DNA of 64,000 nucleotides, taken from Roseomonas gilardii. GTDB taxonomy: Bacteria > Pseudomonadota > Alphaproteobacteria > Acetobacterales > Acetobacteraceae. The stretch is from positions 3,992,501 through 4,056,500 of the forward strand of contig NZ_CP015583.1 in NCBI RefSeq assembly GCF_001941945.1. The letters run 5' to 3'. This document shows, piece by piece, positions 53,823 through 62,070 of this stretch. How positions within the stretch are numbered: position 1 is the stretch's first letter; each line of letters begins with the position of its first letter. The position numbers and the translations under genes were made by a program. Below the pieces are notes generated by a model. That model was not told the origin of the DNA. It saw only the letters and a program-made list of their open reading frames with translations, and made no database searches.

Positions 53823-55262
53823 TCAGTGCTTGTTGCCATGCAGGATCGGGTTGAGGGGCTTCTGCATGATGCTGTTGGCCTCGGCGATGTTGCTGCGCAG
53901 CTCGGTGACGTTGCTGATGCCGCCGAGGATGACGAAGGCCAGGGCCGCGACCACCGCCAGGCGGCGTGCCGGGGTGAAGAAGGCGAAGGCGGCCAGGGCC
54001 AGCAGCGCCGGGAAGAAGTCCGCGGCGTAGAGGAAGGTGATCTCGCCATAGACGAGGTGCAGGGCGATCTGGCCGAGGAGGAAGGCGCCGATCGCCATCG
54101 CGGCGGCGCGCCCGGGCCGGTGCAGGATGGCGCCCCAGACGCCGCAGGCCAGCAGCACGATCCAGGCGAGCATGCCGCCCAGCCCGGCCCAGCCCTGGTC
54201 CAGCACCGGGGAATGCTGGTTGTTGAGGATGTTGTACACCCGCTCCTCGATGAAGGGGACGTGCGCCTTCACATACTGGTAGAACCAGTCCTGCGAGGCG
54301 CCCGCATCGGGGCGGCGCACCATGACGCTTTCGAGGATGCCGTCCTGCACGGGCTCGACGCGCACATGAGCGGTGACGGCGCTGTAGAGCAGGATCGAGC
54401 GCAGCACGGAGAGCGGGGTCTCGCCCCTGGCTTCCTCGGCCTTGGAGAATTCGCTGCGCTCGGCGCGCAGGAACTCCGATTCCTGCTTGAGCACACGGGG
54501 CTGGAAGAAGACGCCCGCATCCTCGAAGGTGACGCGCTGTACCATGGCGAGGCCGGCGATCATCGCGAAGGCCAGCAGGCTCACCGCGATGCTGCGGCGC
54601 AGACCGAGCCGGAAGAAGGCCGCGGCCAGACCGAAGCTCCAGTTGGTGGTGGTGATGGCCAGTGTCGCGGCGGAGGCCAGGGCCCAGGGCAGCATGCCCC
54701 GGTTGCGCCAACTGGTGACGGCCCAGAGCATGATGCTCGTGCCCAGGGCCGCGAAGGGATAGGTCTCGACGATCGCGAACCAGTAGAGATAGGTCGCGCT
54801 GGCGAGCAGCCCGGCCGTGAGCAGGCTGGCGATGGGCAGGCTCAGCGTCAGGCCGCGCATCGAGAGGTAGAAGAGCGCGGCGCTCAGCCCCCCGGCACCC
54901 GCCACCAGCGCCTTGGCCGCGGCGACCGGGGTCAGGCCGAGGAGCAGGAGCAGGTTGGTCAGCGGGACCATCAGGATCGAGAAGATCGGGTGCACCGAGG
55001 AACGGTGCGATCCGCGCATATCCAGCATGTTGCCCAGGACCCGCGGCTGGTCCGCCTGGAACCAGATGTTGATCCATTCCATCTGGTAGAAGCTATGGGC
55101 GAACTGCGCCGAGGCCCACCAGGACAGGCTGGCGCCGAGCAGGGCCCAGCCCGTCGCCACCAGGCTGTCCGTCACGCCGGAAGACGCGGCGGTCTCCCGG
55201 GCCAGGGTGCCCGCCTCCCCGGGGAAGCGGGCCGCGATCGAGCGGCTCGGCTGGATGAACAT
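53823..55262 (-). CDS. Multi-pass membrane protein, possible GT-C glycosyltransferase
   Basis: Membrane protein of 479 residues with about ten hydrophobic segments. The first large periplasmic loop (MEWINIWFQADQPRVLGNML, DMRGSHRSSVHPIFS) carries acidic and His residues like those that bind the polyprenyl-phosphate sugar in GT-C enzymes. A long soluble loop (about 260-350) separates the N-terminal and C-terminal helices. No known family could be named by eye. Its place between a UbiA-type prenyltransferase and a small DMT protein suggests it transfers a lipid-linked sugar to an acceptor. It begins 50 bp after the UbiA stop. Confidence 0.65.
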   Translation of the reverse strand: MFIQPSRSIAARFPGEAGTLARETAASSGVTDSLVATGWALLGASLSWWASAQFAHSFYQMEWINIWFQADQPRVLGNMLDMRGSHRSSVHPIFSILMVPLTNLLLLLGLTPVAAAKALVAGAGGLSAALFYLSMRGLTLSLPIASLLTAGLLASATYLYWFAIVETYPFAALGTSIMLWAVTSWRNRGMLPWALASAATLAITTTNWSFGLAAAFFRLGLRRSIAVSLLAFAMIAGLAMVQRVTFEDAGVFFQPRVLKQESEFLRAERSEFSKAEEARGETPLSVLRSILLYSAVTAHVRVEPVQDGILESVMVRRPDAGASQDWFYQYVKAHVPFIEERVYNILNNQHSPVLDQGWAGLGGMLAWIVLLACGVWGAILHRPGRAAAMAIGAFLLGQIALHLVYGEITFLYAADFFPALLALAAFAFFTPARRLAVVAALAFVILGGISNVTELRSNIAEANSIMQKPLNPILHGNKH

Positions 55263-55312
55263 GCGGGGCTTTCCTTAAGGGCGTCGGGAGAGGGCGTGCT
55301 TCCGGGGCGGGA

Positions 55313-56773
55313 TCAGAAGGTGGCGGCCAGGACGATGCCGACCGAGGCCACCAGGACGTAGCGGCTGACGCGGTCGCGCAGGGCGAAGACGATGGGGTCG
55401 TCGTGCATCAGCCGGCGATGGGCCATCAGCAGCACCCGGCCGAACCAGAACATCAGCACGGGGCAGAGCAGCCAGAGCAGCTGCGGATGGTTGTAGAGCG
55501 AGTGCACCGCGTCGCTGGACAGGTAGAGGGTGAGGATGATGATGGCGTTGAAGCCGCTGGAGGCCGCCAGCGCCGCGACGATCGGCAGGTCGCCGGTCTT
55601 GTAGTTGCGGTTCGAGGGATCGGGCAGGGCGCGGTCGAGCAGGGTCGAGAGCTCGATGTAGCGCTTGACCAGGGCCAGGGCCATGAAGATGAAGAGCGAG
55701 AAGGCGATCAGCCATTCCGAGATGGCCACGTTGATCGCCACCGCGCCGCCCACCACGCGGAAGGCGTAGAGCAGCGCCAGCGCCACGGCATCCACCAGCA
55801 TCTTCCGCTTCAGCACCAGCGAATAGGCGGTGGTGAGGGCGAAGTAGCCGAGCAGCACGGCCAGGAAGGCCGGTGATACCGCGATGGCCACGGCCAGGGA
55901 GGCGAGGAAGAGGATCGGCACGGCCAGGATGCCGTCCATCAGCGGGATCATGCCGCTGGCCAGGGGGCGGCGGCGCTTGGTCAGGTGCGCGCGGTCGGCC
56001 GCGAGGTCCAGCAGGTCGTTCAGGAGATAGACGCTGGAGGCGCAGAGGGAGAAGGCCAGCAGGGCCAGGATGCTCTGCAGCAGCGCCTCGGGCGTGAAGG
56101 CATGGGCCGTCAGCAGCGGCACGAAGACCAGGGCGTTCTTCGCGTACTGGTGCACGCGCATCAGCTTCAGCCAGGTCTTGAGGCTGGCGCGGGCGGAGGG
56201 CAGGTGCTCCGCATCCGGGTGGATGGCGGCGAGGCGCCGGCCGACGCGCGGCGAGGTGCGGATCGCCAGGGCATGCCCGGCCTCCGCCCAGACGGGCAGA
56301 TCGGCGGTGTCGTTGCCGATATAGTCGAAGCCGCCATGGCCGAAGCGTTCGGCCAGCGCCTGGGCCTTGGCCGCGCCGGCGAGGTTGTTGGTGGCGTCGG
56401 AGGCGAGCCAGCCGTCGAAGAGGCCGAGATGGCCGGCGATCGCCTCGACCAGCCGGGCATTGCTGGCGGAGGCCAGCCAGACCGGGCGACCCTGGGCGCG
56501 GGCCTGCCGGATGCGGTCGAGCACCACCTCGTCATAGGGCAGCGTCGCCGGATCGAGATCCGCGGTCTCGGCCAGCAGGTGCTTCAGCGCCGCCTTGCCG
56601 GCGGCGAGGGCGCGCAGGAGACGGAAGCCCGAGAGAGGCCGCCGCCCGAGTTCGGCGAAGGCTGTCTCGATCAGGAGATCGGAGCGGATCAGCGTCCCAT
56701 CAAGATCAACGACCAGGGGCCGGGCAGCGGACGCTGCCGCGGGCGCTGCCAGCAACTCTACTGCCACATCCAT
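55313..56773 (-). CDS. HAD hydrolase-UbiA prenyltransferase fusion
   Basis: Fusion protein of 486 residues. Residues about 20-185 form a HAD phosphatase domain (VVDLDGTLIRSD, with Asp23 and Asp25; later YIGNDTADLPVW). Residues about 200-486 form an eight-helix UbiA prenyltransferase with the first Asp motif NDLLDLAADRAHLTKRRRP (Asp253, Asp256, Asp260) and a second in KRKMLVDAVALALLYAFRVV. The basic THKR-like tail of the motif is typical of decaprenyl-phosphate phosphoribosyltransferases that start arabinan-type lipid-sugar pathways. The HAD domain would then remove the 5-phosphate. The start at 56773 has AAGGAG eight bases upstream. First gene of the trio. Confidence 0.85.
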   Translation of the reverse strand: MDVAVELLAAPAAASAARPLVVDLDGTLIRSDLLIETAFAELGRRPLSGFRLLRALAAGKAALKHLLAETADLDPATLPYDEVVLDRIRQARAQGRPVWLASASNARLVEAIAGHLGLFDGWLASDATNNLAGAAKAQALAERFGHGGFDYIGNDTADLPVWAEAGHALAIRTSPRVGRRLAAIHPDAEHLPSARASLKTWLKLMRVHQYAKNALVFVPLLTAHAFTPEALLQSILALLAFSLCASSVYLLNDLLDLAADRAHLTKRRRPLASGMIPLMDGILAVPILFLASLAVAIAVSPAFLAVLLGYFALTTAYSLVLKRKMLVDAVALALLYAFRVVGGAVAINVAISEWLIAFSLFIFMALALVKRYIELSTLLDRALPDPSNRNYKTGDLPIVAALAASSGFNAIIILTLYLSSDAVHSLYNHPQLLWLLCPVLMFWFGRVLLMAHRRLMHDDPIVFALRDRVSRYVLVASVGIVLAATF

Positions 56774-56782
56774 GGGACCCAC

Positions 56783-57049
56783 TCCTTAATGTCACGAGGC
56801 TCCTAATTGGTGCAGGGCAGCAATGAGAAGTAAAGCACAAAATAGAGACAATTTGGTTTTTTTAGGTCTTGCGCGGAAAATGGGGCCGTCACGGAGGGTT
56901 TTTTGGGATGATTCGCAGTGTCAGGGAATGAATTTCTCCCAATGGTTGAAAAACACTGATGGTGCTTCCGTTAAGGGAGCACTCCCGTGCCACGAGTCCC
57001 TTCACGGCCGGGAGGGGCCCTCAGGGCGCCCTCGTCGGGGGGGCCGCTG
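56783..57049. promoter_or_regulatory. AT-rich intergenic region before the UbiA trio
   Basis: A 267-bp gap between the acyltransferase stop and the HAD-UbiA start, strongly AT-rich between about 56810 and 56960 (for example AGCACAAAATAGAGACAATT and the run GGTTTTTTTAGG). It contains a GGGAG-CA-CTCCC mini-dyad near 56978. It likely holds the promoter of the trio. No gene is credible here. Confidence 0.45.
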
Positions 57050-58240
57050 TCAGATCACACCGCCGGAACGGCGCAGCAGGCTCAGCCCCGCCTCCGGCGT
57101 CTCGTCGCCCCGCTTCCGCCGGAGGAGTTCCTGGAGCGCCCGCCGCAGCAGGGGTTCCGCCAGGCTGGCCACGGCCAGGGCCGCCAGGGCCGTGCCCGCG
57201 ATCCCGAGCAGCGCCGCCGCGACCGGCGGCATCCCCTGCGCCAGGAAGGCGTGCCGGAGCGTATGCCCGATGGGCTCGTGCAGCAGATAGAGGGGATAGG
57301 TCATCAGCCCCGCATTCCGCAGGCCCCGCAGCCAGGACGCCGGCAGGCGCGCGATCTCCCCGCGCCAGGCCACCGAGGCGACGATCCCGCCGCAGGCCAG
57401 CACCCAGAGCAGGATGGGCCAGGGCCAGATCGCGGCGGCATCGAGATGCCCGGGCGACTTCTCCACGATCTCCAGGGTGCGGCAGGTCATCTCCACCGGC
57501 GCCATGAGCACCGCCAGCAGCAGGGCCAGGGCCCCGGCCCGCGACAGCCGCCGCCGCGACCAGAGCCAGAGGAAGATGCCGGTGGCGAAGTAGATGCCGT
57601 GGCGCAACAGGGTGAGGTTGCGGACGCCGTAGCCGAATTCGAGCGAGGGCCCATGGATGACGCCGGCCACCTGCAGCGCATAGGCGGCGAGATAGGCGCT
57701 GCCGGCCAGGGTGAGGCCGATGCCCAGCCATTCCAGGCGATGGAAGGCGCCGCGCAGCAGCAGCAGCAGGATCAGCGCGTAGAACACGATCTCGATCGGC
57801 AGGGTCCAGTAGGCCGTGGCGATCCAGGGGCCGGTCGGCGCCAGGGCGAGCGAGGCCAGGAAGGGGCGCAGCAGGCTGGAATCGGATTGCGGCGCCAGGG
57901 TCAGGACGGCGAGGCTCAGCACGGCGCAGACCCAGGCGGCCGGGTAGAGGCGCAGCACGCGGGAGCGCAGGAAGGCCAGCGGCGTCGTGCCGTTCGCGGA
58001 ATTCGCGATCACGAAGCCGGACAGGACGAAGAAGATCTGCACGCCCACCCAGCCGAACCAGCCGACCTCCGGCGTGGCCGCGTCGTACCAGGTGAGGTGG
58101 AAGAAGGCGACCATCAGCGCGGCCAGGAAGCGGATGGCATCCACGCCATAGAGGTAGTCGCCCTTCCGCCCCCCCGGCTTTGTCACGTTCGGCGTTTCCA
58201 TCTTCTTGTCCTGCCTCTCCGGCCTGGCCGGGGCTGTCAT
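57050..58240 (-). CDS. Acyltransferase family 3 protein (OafA/YrhL type)
   Basis: Inner-membrane acyltransferase of 396 residues with about ten hydrophobic segments. The N-terminal signature includes YGVDAIRFLAALMVAFFHLT with the conserved His and Arg, and GWVGVQIFFVLSGFVIANSA, the hallmark of acyltransferase 3. Such enzymes move an acetyl or other short acyl group onto periplasmic or surface glycans. The ATG at 58240 overlaps the stop of the large secreted esterase gene (ATGA), so production is coupled. There is no fused SGNH domain as in OafB, but the upstream gene supplies one as a separate protein. Ends 50 bp before the AT-rich gap. Confidence 0.9.
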   Translation of the reverse strand: MTAPARPERQDKKMETPNVTKPGGRKGDYLYGVDAIRFLAALMVAFFHLTWYDAATPEVGWFGWVGVQIFFVLSGFVIANSANGTTPLAFLRSRVLRLYPAAWVCAVLSLAVLTLAPQSDSSLLRPFLASLALAPTGPWIATAYWTLPIEIVFYALILLLLLRGAFHRLEWLGIGLTLAGSAYLAAYALQVAGVIHGPSLEFGYGVRNLTLLRHGIYFATGIFLWLWSRRRLSRAGALALLLAVLMAPVEMTCRTLEIVEKSPGHLDAAAIWPWPILLWVLACGGIVASVAWRGEIARLPASWLRGLRNAGLMTYPLYLLHEPIGHTLRHAFLAQGMPPVAAALLGIAGTALAALAVASLAEPLLRRALQELLRRKRGDETPEAGLSLLRRSGGVI

Positions 58241-61200
58241 GAGAACCAGACGTTGTCCGCGGTCAGGCCGCCGGTGAAGCCCTGCAGGGTGATCTGCACC
58301 TGGGTGCCGAAGCCGGACAGGTCGATCACCGTGGCGCCGTTGGCCTGCGCGACATGGCCGCTCAGCGCGGCGAAGTTGCTCAGTCCCGCGATGCCGTCGA
58401 AGACCAGCACGTCCTTCTCCGCCGCGCTGAAATCCTGCACCACCACGTTCCCCGCCACGGGGCGGAAGACGAATTCGTCCGCCCCGGCGCCACCGATCAG
58501 CGTGTCGCTCCCGCCTCCGCCGATCAGGCGGTCATTGCCGTCGCCGCCGTTCAGCGTGTTCGCCCGCGTGTCGCCGATCAGCAGGTCGTTGCCGTTGCCG
58601 CCAAGGATCGAGGTGATGCCGGAGGCGATGGCCTGGGCGGTGCCGCCGGGCGTGCCGCCGCCATTGCCCTGGGCGGCCAGGATGGCGTTCAGCCAGTACT
58701 GCGCCATCTCGGCATAGCCCGCTTCGGTCGGGTGGATGCCATCATACATGTCGGCGGTGGTGACGCCGGGCATCTCGACCAGCGTGACATGCTGTCCGCT
58801 GGCAATGGCGCTCTGCACGGTGGAGCGGATGACGGCGTTGACCGCGTTCACCTCCGACGCATCGGCCCAGGCGGTCGGCAGCATGGTCGAGACATAGACA
58901 TGGGTGGCGGGATTCGCGGACGCGATCGCGTTGAGCATCGCCTTGATGTCGGTGCCCACCGTGTTCTGCGCCGCATCCTCGCGGAAGACGTCGTTGGCGC
59001 CGGCCATGAGCAGCACCGCGTCGGGCGCGCTGCTGCCGAGCAGGCTGGGCAGGATGGTGGCGAGCTCGTCCGCCTTCCAGCCCGGGAAGCCGGCATGGTC
59101 GTGGTCGGGCAGTGTGCTGGTGCCGGAACTCTGGGAGCCGACATAGTTGATCAGCATGTCCCGGTCGGTGAACTCCGCCCAGAGCGGCTGGCGGTAGCCG
59201 TTCGCCAGGTTGTCCTGCAGGTAGCCGTAGTTGGTGTCGATCTGCCGCCAGCCATAGGTGATGGAATCGCCCAGCGGCATGATCTTCAGCGCCTGGGCCC
59301 ATTGCCCCGTCGCGAGATTGGCCACCACCCCGTCCGCGTGGTCGGCCAGGGACAGGGTGGCGGCGGCGCCGAGCGTGTCGCTCGCGCCGGCGATGGTGAC
59401 GGTCAGGGTGGAGGTGACGGTGGCGACGCCCGTGCTGGCCTGGGTGACGGGGGTGCCGGAGGTGGCGACATAGGCATCCGCCGTGGCGCCGGCATTCAGC
59501 TGCGCGCCCCAGATCTCGAAGCTGCCCGAGGTGAAGGTGGCGAGGTCGTGCATGATCGCGACATTGGCGCTGCCGCTGCCACTGCCGGTGAAGGTCCAGG
59601 TGAAGTGCTGCCACTCGCCGTTGGCGAGGGCGGACTGGAAGTGGCTGCTGCTGCCGTCATAGTAGTTGAAGCTGAAATGCCCGTCGCCCGCGGCCAGGCG
59701 GATCCAGGCGCTGAAGGTGTACTGCCCGCTGACCGCCGTGTTGGTGTAGAGGCCGGTGCCGTAGCCCGTCATGCTCAGCAGCTCGGCCGTCCTGGTGCCG
59801 ATCGGGCTCAGCGCCTCGTCCGCCATCACCGTGGCGGAGGCGCCGTTCGAGCTGAAGCGCACCCAGGCCGGATTGTCGAGTGCCTCCGAGTAGGGCAGCA
59901 GGTTCTGCGTGGTGACGGTGTGGCTCGCCCCGTCCGAGACGGTGTAGCGGAAGACGTCGGTGACGCTGCGCCCGGCCTCCAGCGCCTGCACGTTCGCCTG
60001 GGCATTGGCCAGGACATAGGTGTACTGTCCGTTGGCGCCGAGCACGAGGCTGCCATAGGTGCCCGCGATGGTCGTGCCCACGCCCGCGGCCAGCCCGTTC
60101 ACGGCGGTGACGGTCAGCGTGTCCCGATCCGCGTCCGTGTCGTTGGACAGCACGTTGCCCGTGGCCTGCAGCACCCCATCCTCCGAGACGGCGGCCGTAT
60201 CCGCCACCGCGACGGGCAAGGCGGGGCCGCCGGTGCTGCTGTCGGCCGCGCCGGTGATCGCGATGGTCAGAGTGGTGGTCTCGCCCCCCGTGCCGGCGCT
60301 GGTCACGGTGACGGGGCTGCCGGTCGTGGCGATGTAGCTGTCCGCCGACGCGCCCTGGTTGAGCTGCGCGCCCCAGAGTTCGAGGACGCCGGAGGTGGCG
60401 GTGGCCAAGTCATGCATGATGGCGACATTGGCATTGCCGTTGCCATTGGCGTCGAAGGTCCAGCTCAGGCGCTGCCATTCGCCCGTCGCCGTGGCGGATT
60501 GGAGGTGGTTGCTGCTGCCGTCGTAGTAGTTGAAGCTGAAATGCCCGTCGCCGCTGGCCAGGCGGACCCAGACGCTGAACGTGTACTGCCCGCTGACCGC
60601 CGTGTTGACGTAGATGCCGGCGCCGATGCCGGACAGGCTCAGCAGGTCGGCCGTGCCGCTCCCCGTCGGGCCGGTGGCGGCATCGGCCGTCACCGTGGGC
60701 TGGGTGCCCGTGACGGTGAAATGCGCCCAGGAGGCGTCGTCGAAGGCCTCCGACTGCGCGATCAGGTTCTGCGTGGTGACGGTAGTGGCGGCGACGGGAG
60801 TGCCGGTGGTGGCGACATAGGTGCCGGCGCTGCCGCCGCTGTTGATCTGCGCGCCCCAGATCTCGAAGACGCTGCCGGTGGAGGAGGCGAGGTCGTGCAG
60901 GATGGCGACATTGGCGTCGCTGTTGCCGTTGCCGGTGAAGGTCCAGCTGAAGCGCTGCCATTCCCCGGTCGCCGTGCCGGTCTGGATGCCGTCGCTGGCC
61001 CCGTCATAGTAGTTGAAGGCGAAGTTGCCGTTGCCACTGACCAGCCGGATCCAGATGCTGAAGGTGTACTGCCCGCTGACGGCCGTGGCGGTGTAGAGGC
61101 CGCTGTCTGCCGTCAGGCTCAGCACATCGGCCGTTGCCGTGCCGGTCGGCCCGGTGGCGGCATTGCTGGTGATGGTGGGCAGGGCGCCGTTGCCGTTGAA

Positions 61201-61584
61201 CGCCACCCAGGAGGCATCGCCGAAGGCTTCCGACTGCGCGATCAGGTTCTCGCCGGCATCGGCATGGGCCTGCCCGTCCGAGACCGTGTAGGTGAAGGTC
61301 TCCGTCACCGTCTGGCCGGCGGCGAGCGCCTGCACGTTCGCCTGGGCATTGGCCAGGACATAGGTGTACTGTCCGTTGGCGCCGAGCACGAGGCTGCCAT
61401 AGGTGCCCGCGATGGTCGTGCCCACGCCCGCGGCCAGCCCGTTCACGGCGGTGACGGTCAGCGTGTCCCGATCCGCGTCCGTGTCGTTGGACAGCACGTT
61501 GCCCGTGGCCTGCAGCACCCCATCCTCCGAGACGGCGGCCGTATCCGCCACTGCGGCGGGTCTGCTGTTGGTGGTTGTCGCCAT
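58237..61584 (-). CDS. RTX-tailed secreted SGNH (CE3-like) esterase with VCBS and repeat modules
   Basis: Secreted protein of 1115 residues with no N-terminal signal peptide. The order is VCBS-type module 1 (about 10-108), two modules of about 155 residues (112-268, 271-430; NLIAQSEAFDDASW ... WGAQLN), VCBS module 2 (458-556), a third repeat module (560-715), an SGNH domain (about 765-970) and RTX repeats (995-1035; GGNGNDLLIG, GGDGNDRLIGGGGSDTLIGG). A C-terminal type I-secretion region (1040-1115) closes it. The SGNH set is Ser774 (MPLGDSITYGW), GAND (862-865) and Asp948/His951 (MYDGIHPTEAGY). HDHAGFPGWKADEL is like family 3 acetyl esterases. The gene is coupled to the acyltransferase. The type I secretion genes are not here. 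Confidence 0.9.
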   Translation of the reverse strand: MATTTNSRPAAVADTAAVSEDGVLQATGNVLSNDTDADRDTLTVTAVNGLAAGVGTTIAGTYGSLVLGANGQYTYVLANAQANVQALAAGQTVTETFTYTVSDGQAHADAGENLIAQSEAFGDASWVAFNGNGALPTITSNAATGPTGTATADVLSLTADSGLYTATAVSGQYTFSIWIRLVSGNGNFAFNYYDGASDGIQTGTATGEWQRFSWTFTGNGNSDANVAILHDLASSTGSVFEIWGAQINSGGSAGTYVATTGTPVAATTVTTQNLIAQSEAFDDASWAHFTVTGTQPTVTADAATGPTGSGTADLLSLSGIGAGIYVNTAVSGQYTFSVWVRLASGDGHFSFNYYDGSSNHLQSATATGEWQRLSWTFDANGNGNANVAIMHDLATATSGVLELWGAQLNQGASADSYIATTGSPVTVTSAGTGGETTTLTIAITGAADSSTGGPALPVAVADTAAVSEDGVLQATGNVLSNDTDADRDTLTVTAVNGLAAGVGTTIAGTYGSLVLGANGQYTYVLANAQANVQALEAGRSVTDVFRYTVSDGASHTVTTQNLLPYSEALDNPAWVRFSSNGASATVMADEALSPIGTRTAELLSMTGYGTGLYTNTAVSGQYTFSAWIRLAAGDGHFSFNYYDGSSSHFQSALANGEWQHFTWTFTGSGSGSANVAIMHDLATFTSGSFEIWGAQLNAGATADAYVATSGTPVTQASTGVATVTSTLTVTIAGASDTLGAAATLSLADHADGVVANLATGQWAQALKIMPLGDSITYGWRQIDTNYGYLQDNLANGYRQPLWAEFTDRDMLINYVGSQSSGTSTLPDHDHAGFPGWKADELATILPSLLGSSAPDAVLLMAGANDVFREDAAQNTVGTDIKAMLNAIASANPATHVYVSTMLPTAWADASEVNAVNAVIRSTVQSAIASGQHVTLVEMPGVTTADMYDGIHPTEAGYAEMAQYWLNAILAAQGNGGGTPGGTAQAIASGITSILGGNGNDLLIGDTRANTLNGGDGNDRLIGGGGSDTLIGGAGADEFVFRPVAGNVVVQDFSAAEKDVLVFDGIAGLSNFAALSGHVAQANGATVIDLSGFGTQVQITLQGFTGGLTADNVWFS
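59981..60207 (-). repeat. 227-bp perfect direct repeat, copy 2 (VCBS module 2)
   Basis: Identical base for base to 61325-61551, offset 1344 bp (448 codons, in frame). Encodes the same VCBS residues as module 1. The flanking sequence diverges at once, pointing to recent duplication or gene conversion. Confidence 0.95.
61325..61551 (-). repeat. 227-bp perfect direct repeat, copy 1 (VCBS module 1)
   Basis: Partner of 59981-60207, near the 5' end of the esterase gene. Recombination between the two would delete two of the three repeat modules while keeping the frame. Confidence 0.95.
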
Positions 61585-62070
61585 GTCTCATGCCCTCCTG
61601 GCATTACCATTGCGTGAACCGCGCCCGCGGCAGACGCCCAGGGCGATGGGCCAAGCATGGCGACGAGGCCGGCTTTCCTTCCCTTGGCCCCCCGGCCCGA
61701 AGCCCGGCGGCATGTGCCGGTACGGGCCGTGACGGGGTCCGCATTCCCCGCTCCCGCCCGGCCCGGTCCAGGCCGTCAGGGCGTGGCCACCGCCCCGCGA
61801 GGCATGGCGCGGGACACGACCGGGGATCGAGCGGCGCGCCATGGCACCGCCGCCGGATCCCCGCCGGATGTCTGACGCGTCTCATCGCCCCTGGTCGCGG
61901 CCCCTGCCTGTCCTTGCGCCACATCATGAGACCCTTGAGACGGCAGCGCAATAAGTATTGCTAAAAGATGATAAAACGTCTCTATGATGAGACAAATTCC
62001 TGCCACGCCCCTCCCGGCGGCTTGATTCTCATGCCCTGAACGGCAAATTGACGGAGGCCCGGACGGTCCC
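61585..62070. promoter_or_regulatory. Divergent control region between the esterase and GT87 genes
   Basis: A 486-bp gap between divergent genes. It is GC-rich until about 61920 and then AT-rich. Two dyads lie in the AT-rich part: GCAATA-AG-TATTGC (61948-61961) and GTCTC-TATGAT-GAGAC (61978-61993). The direct motif GTCTCAT also occurs near 61878. The AGGAGG of the esterase lies at 61596-61601. No credible gene is present; both promoters are expected here. Confidence 0.5.

Noticed and set aside
56823-57290. Plus-strand frame of 155 codons in the AT-rich gap
   Set aside because: It runs from promoter-like sequence into the antisense of the acyltransferase and has no domain or RBS.
61604-61951. 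Minus-strand frame of 115 codons upstream of the esterase gene
   Set aside because: Arg/Gly/Pro-rich, no RBS, no membrane or domain signal; the region is better read as the divergent promoter.
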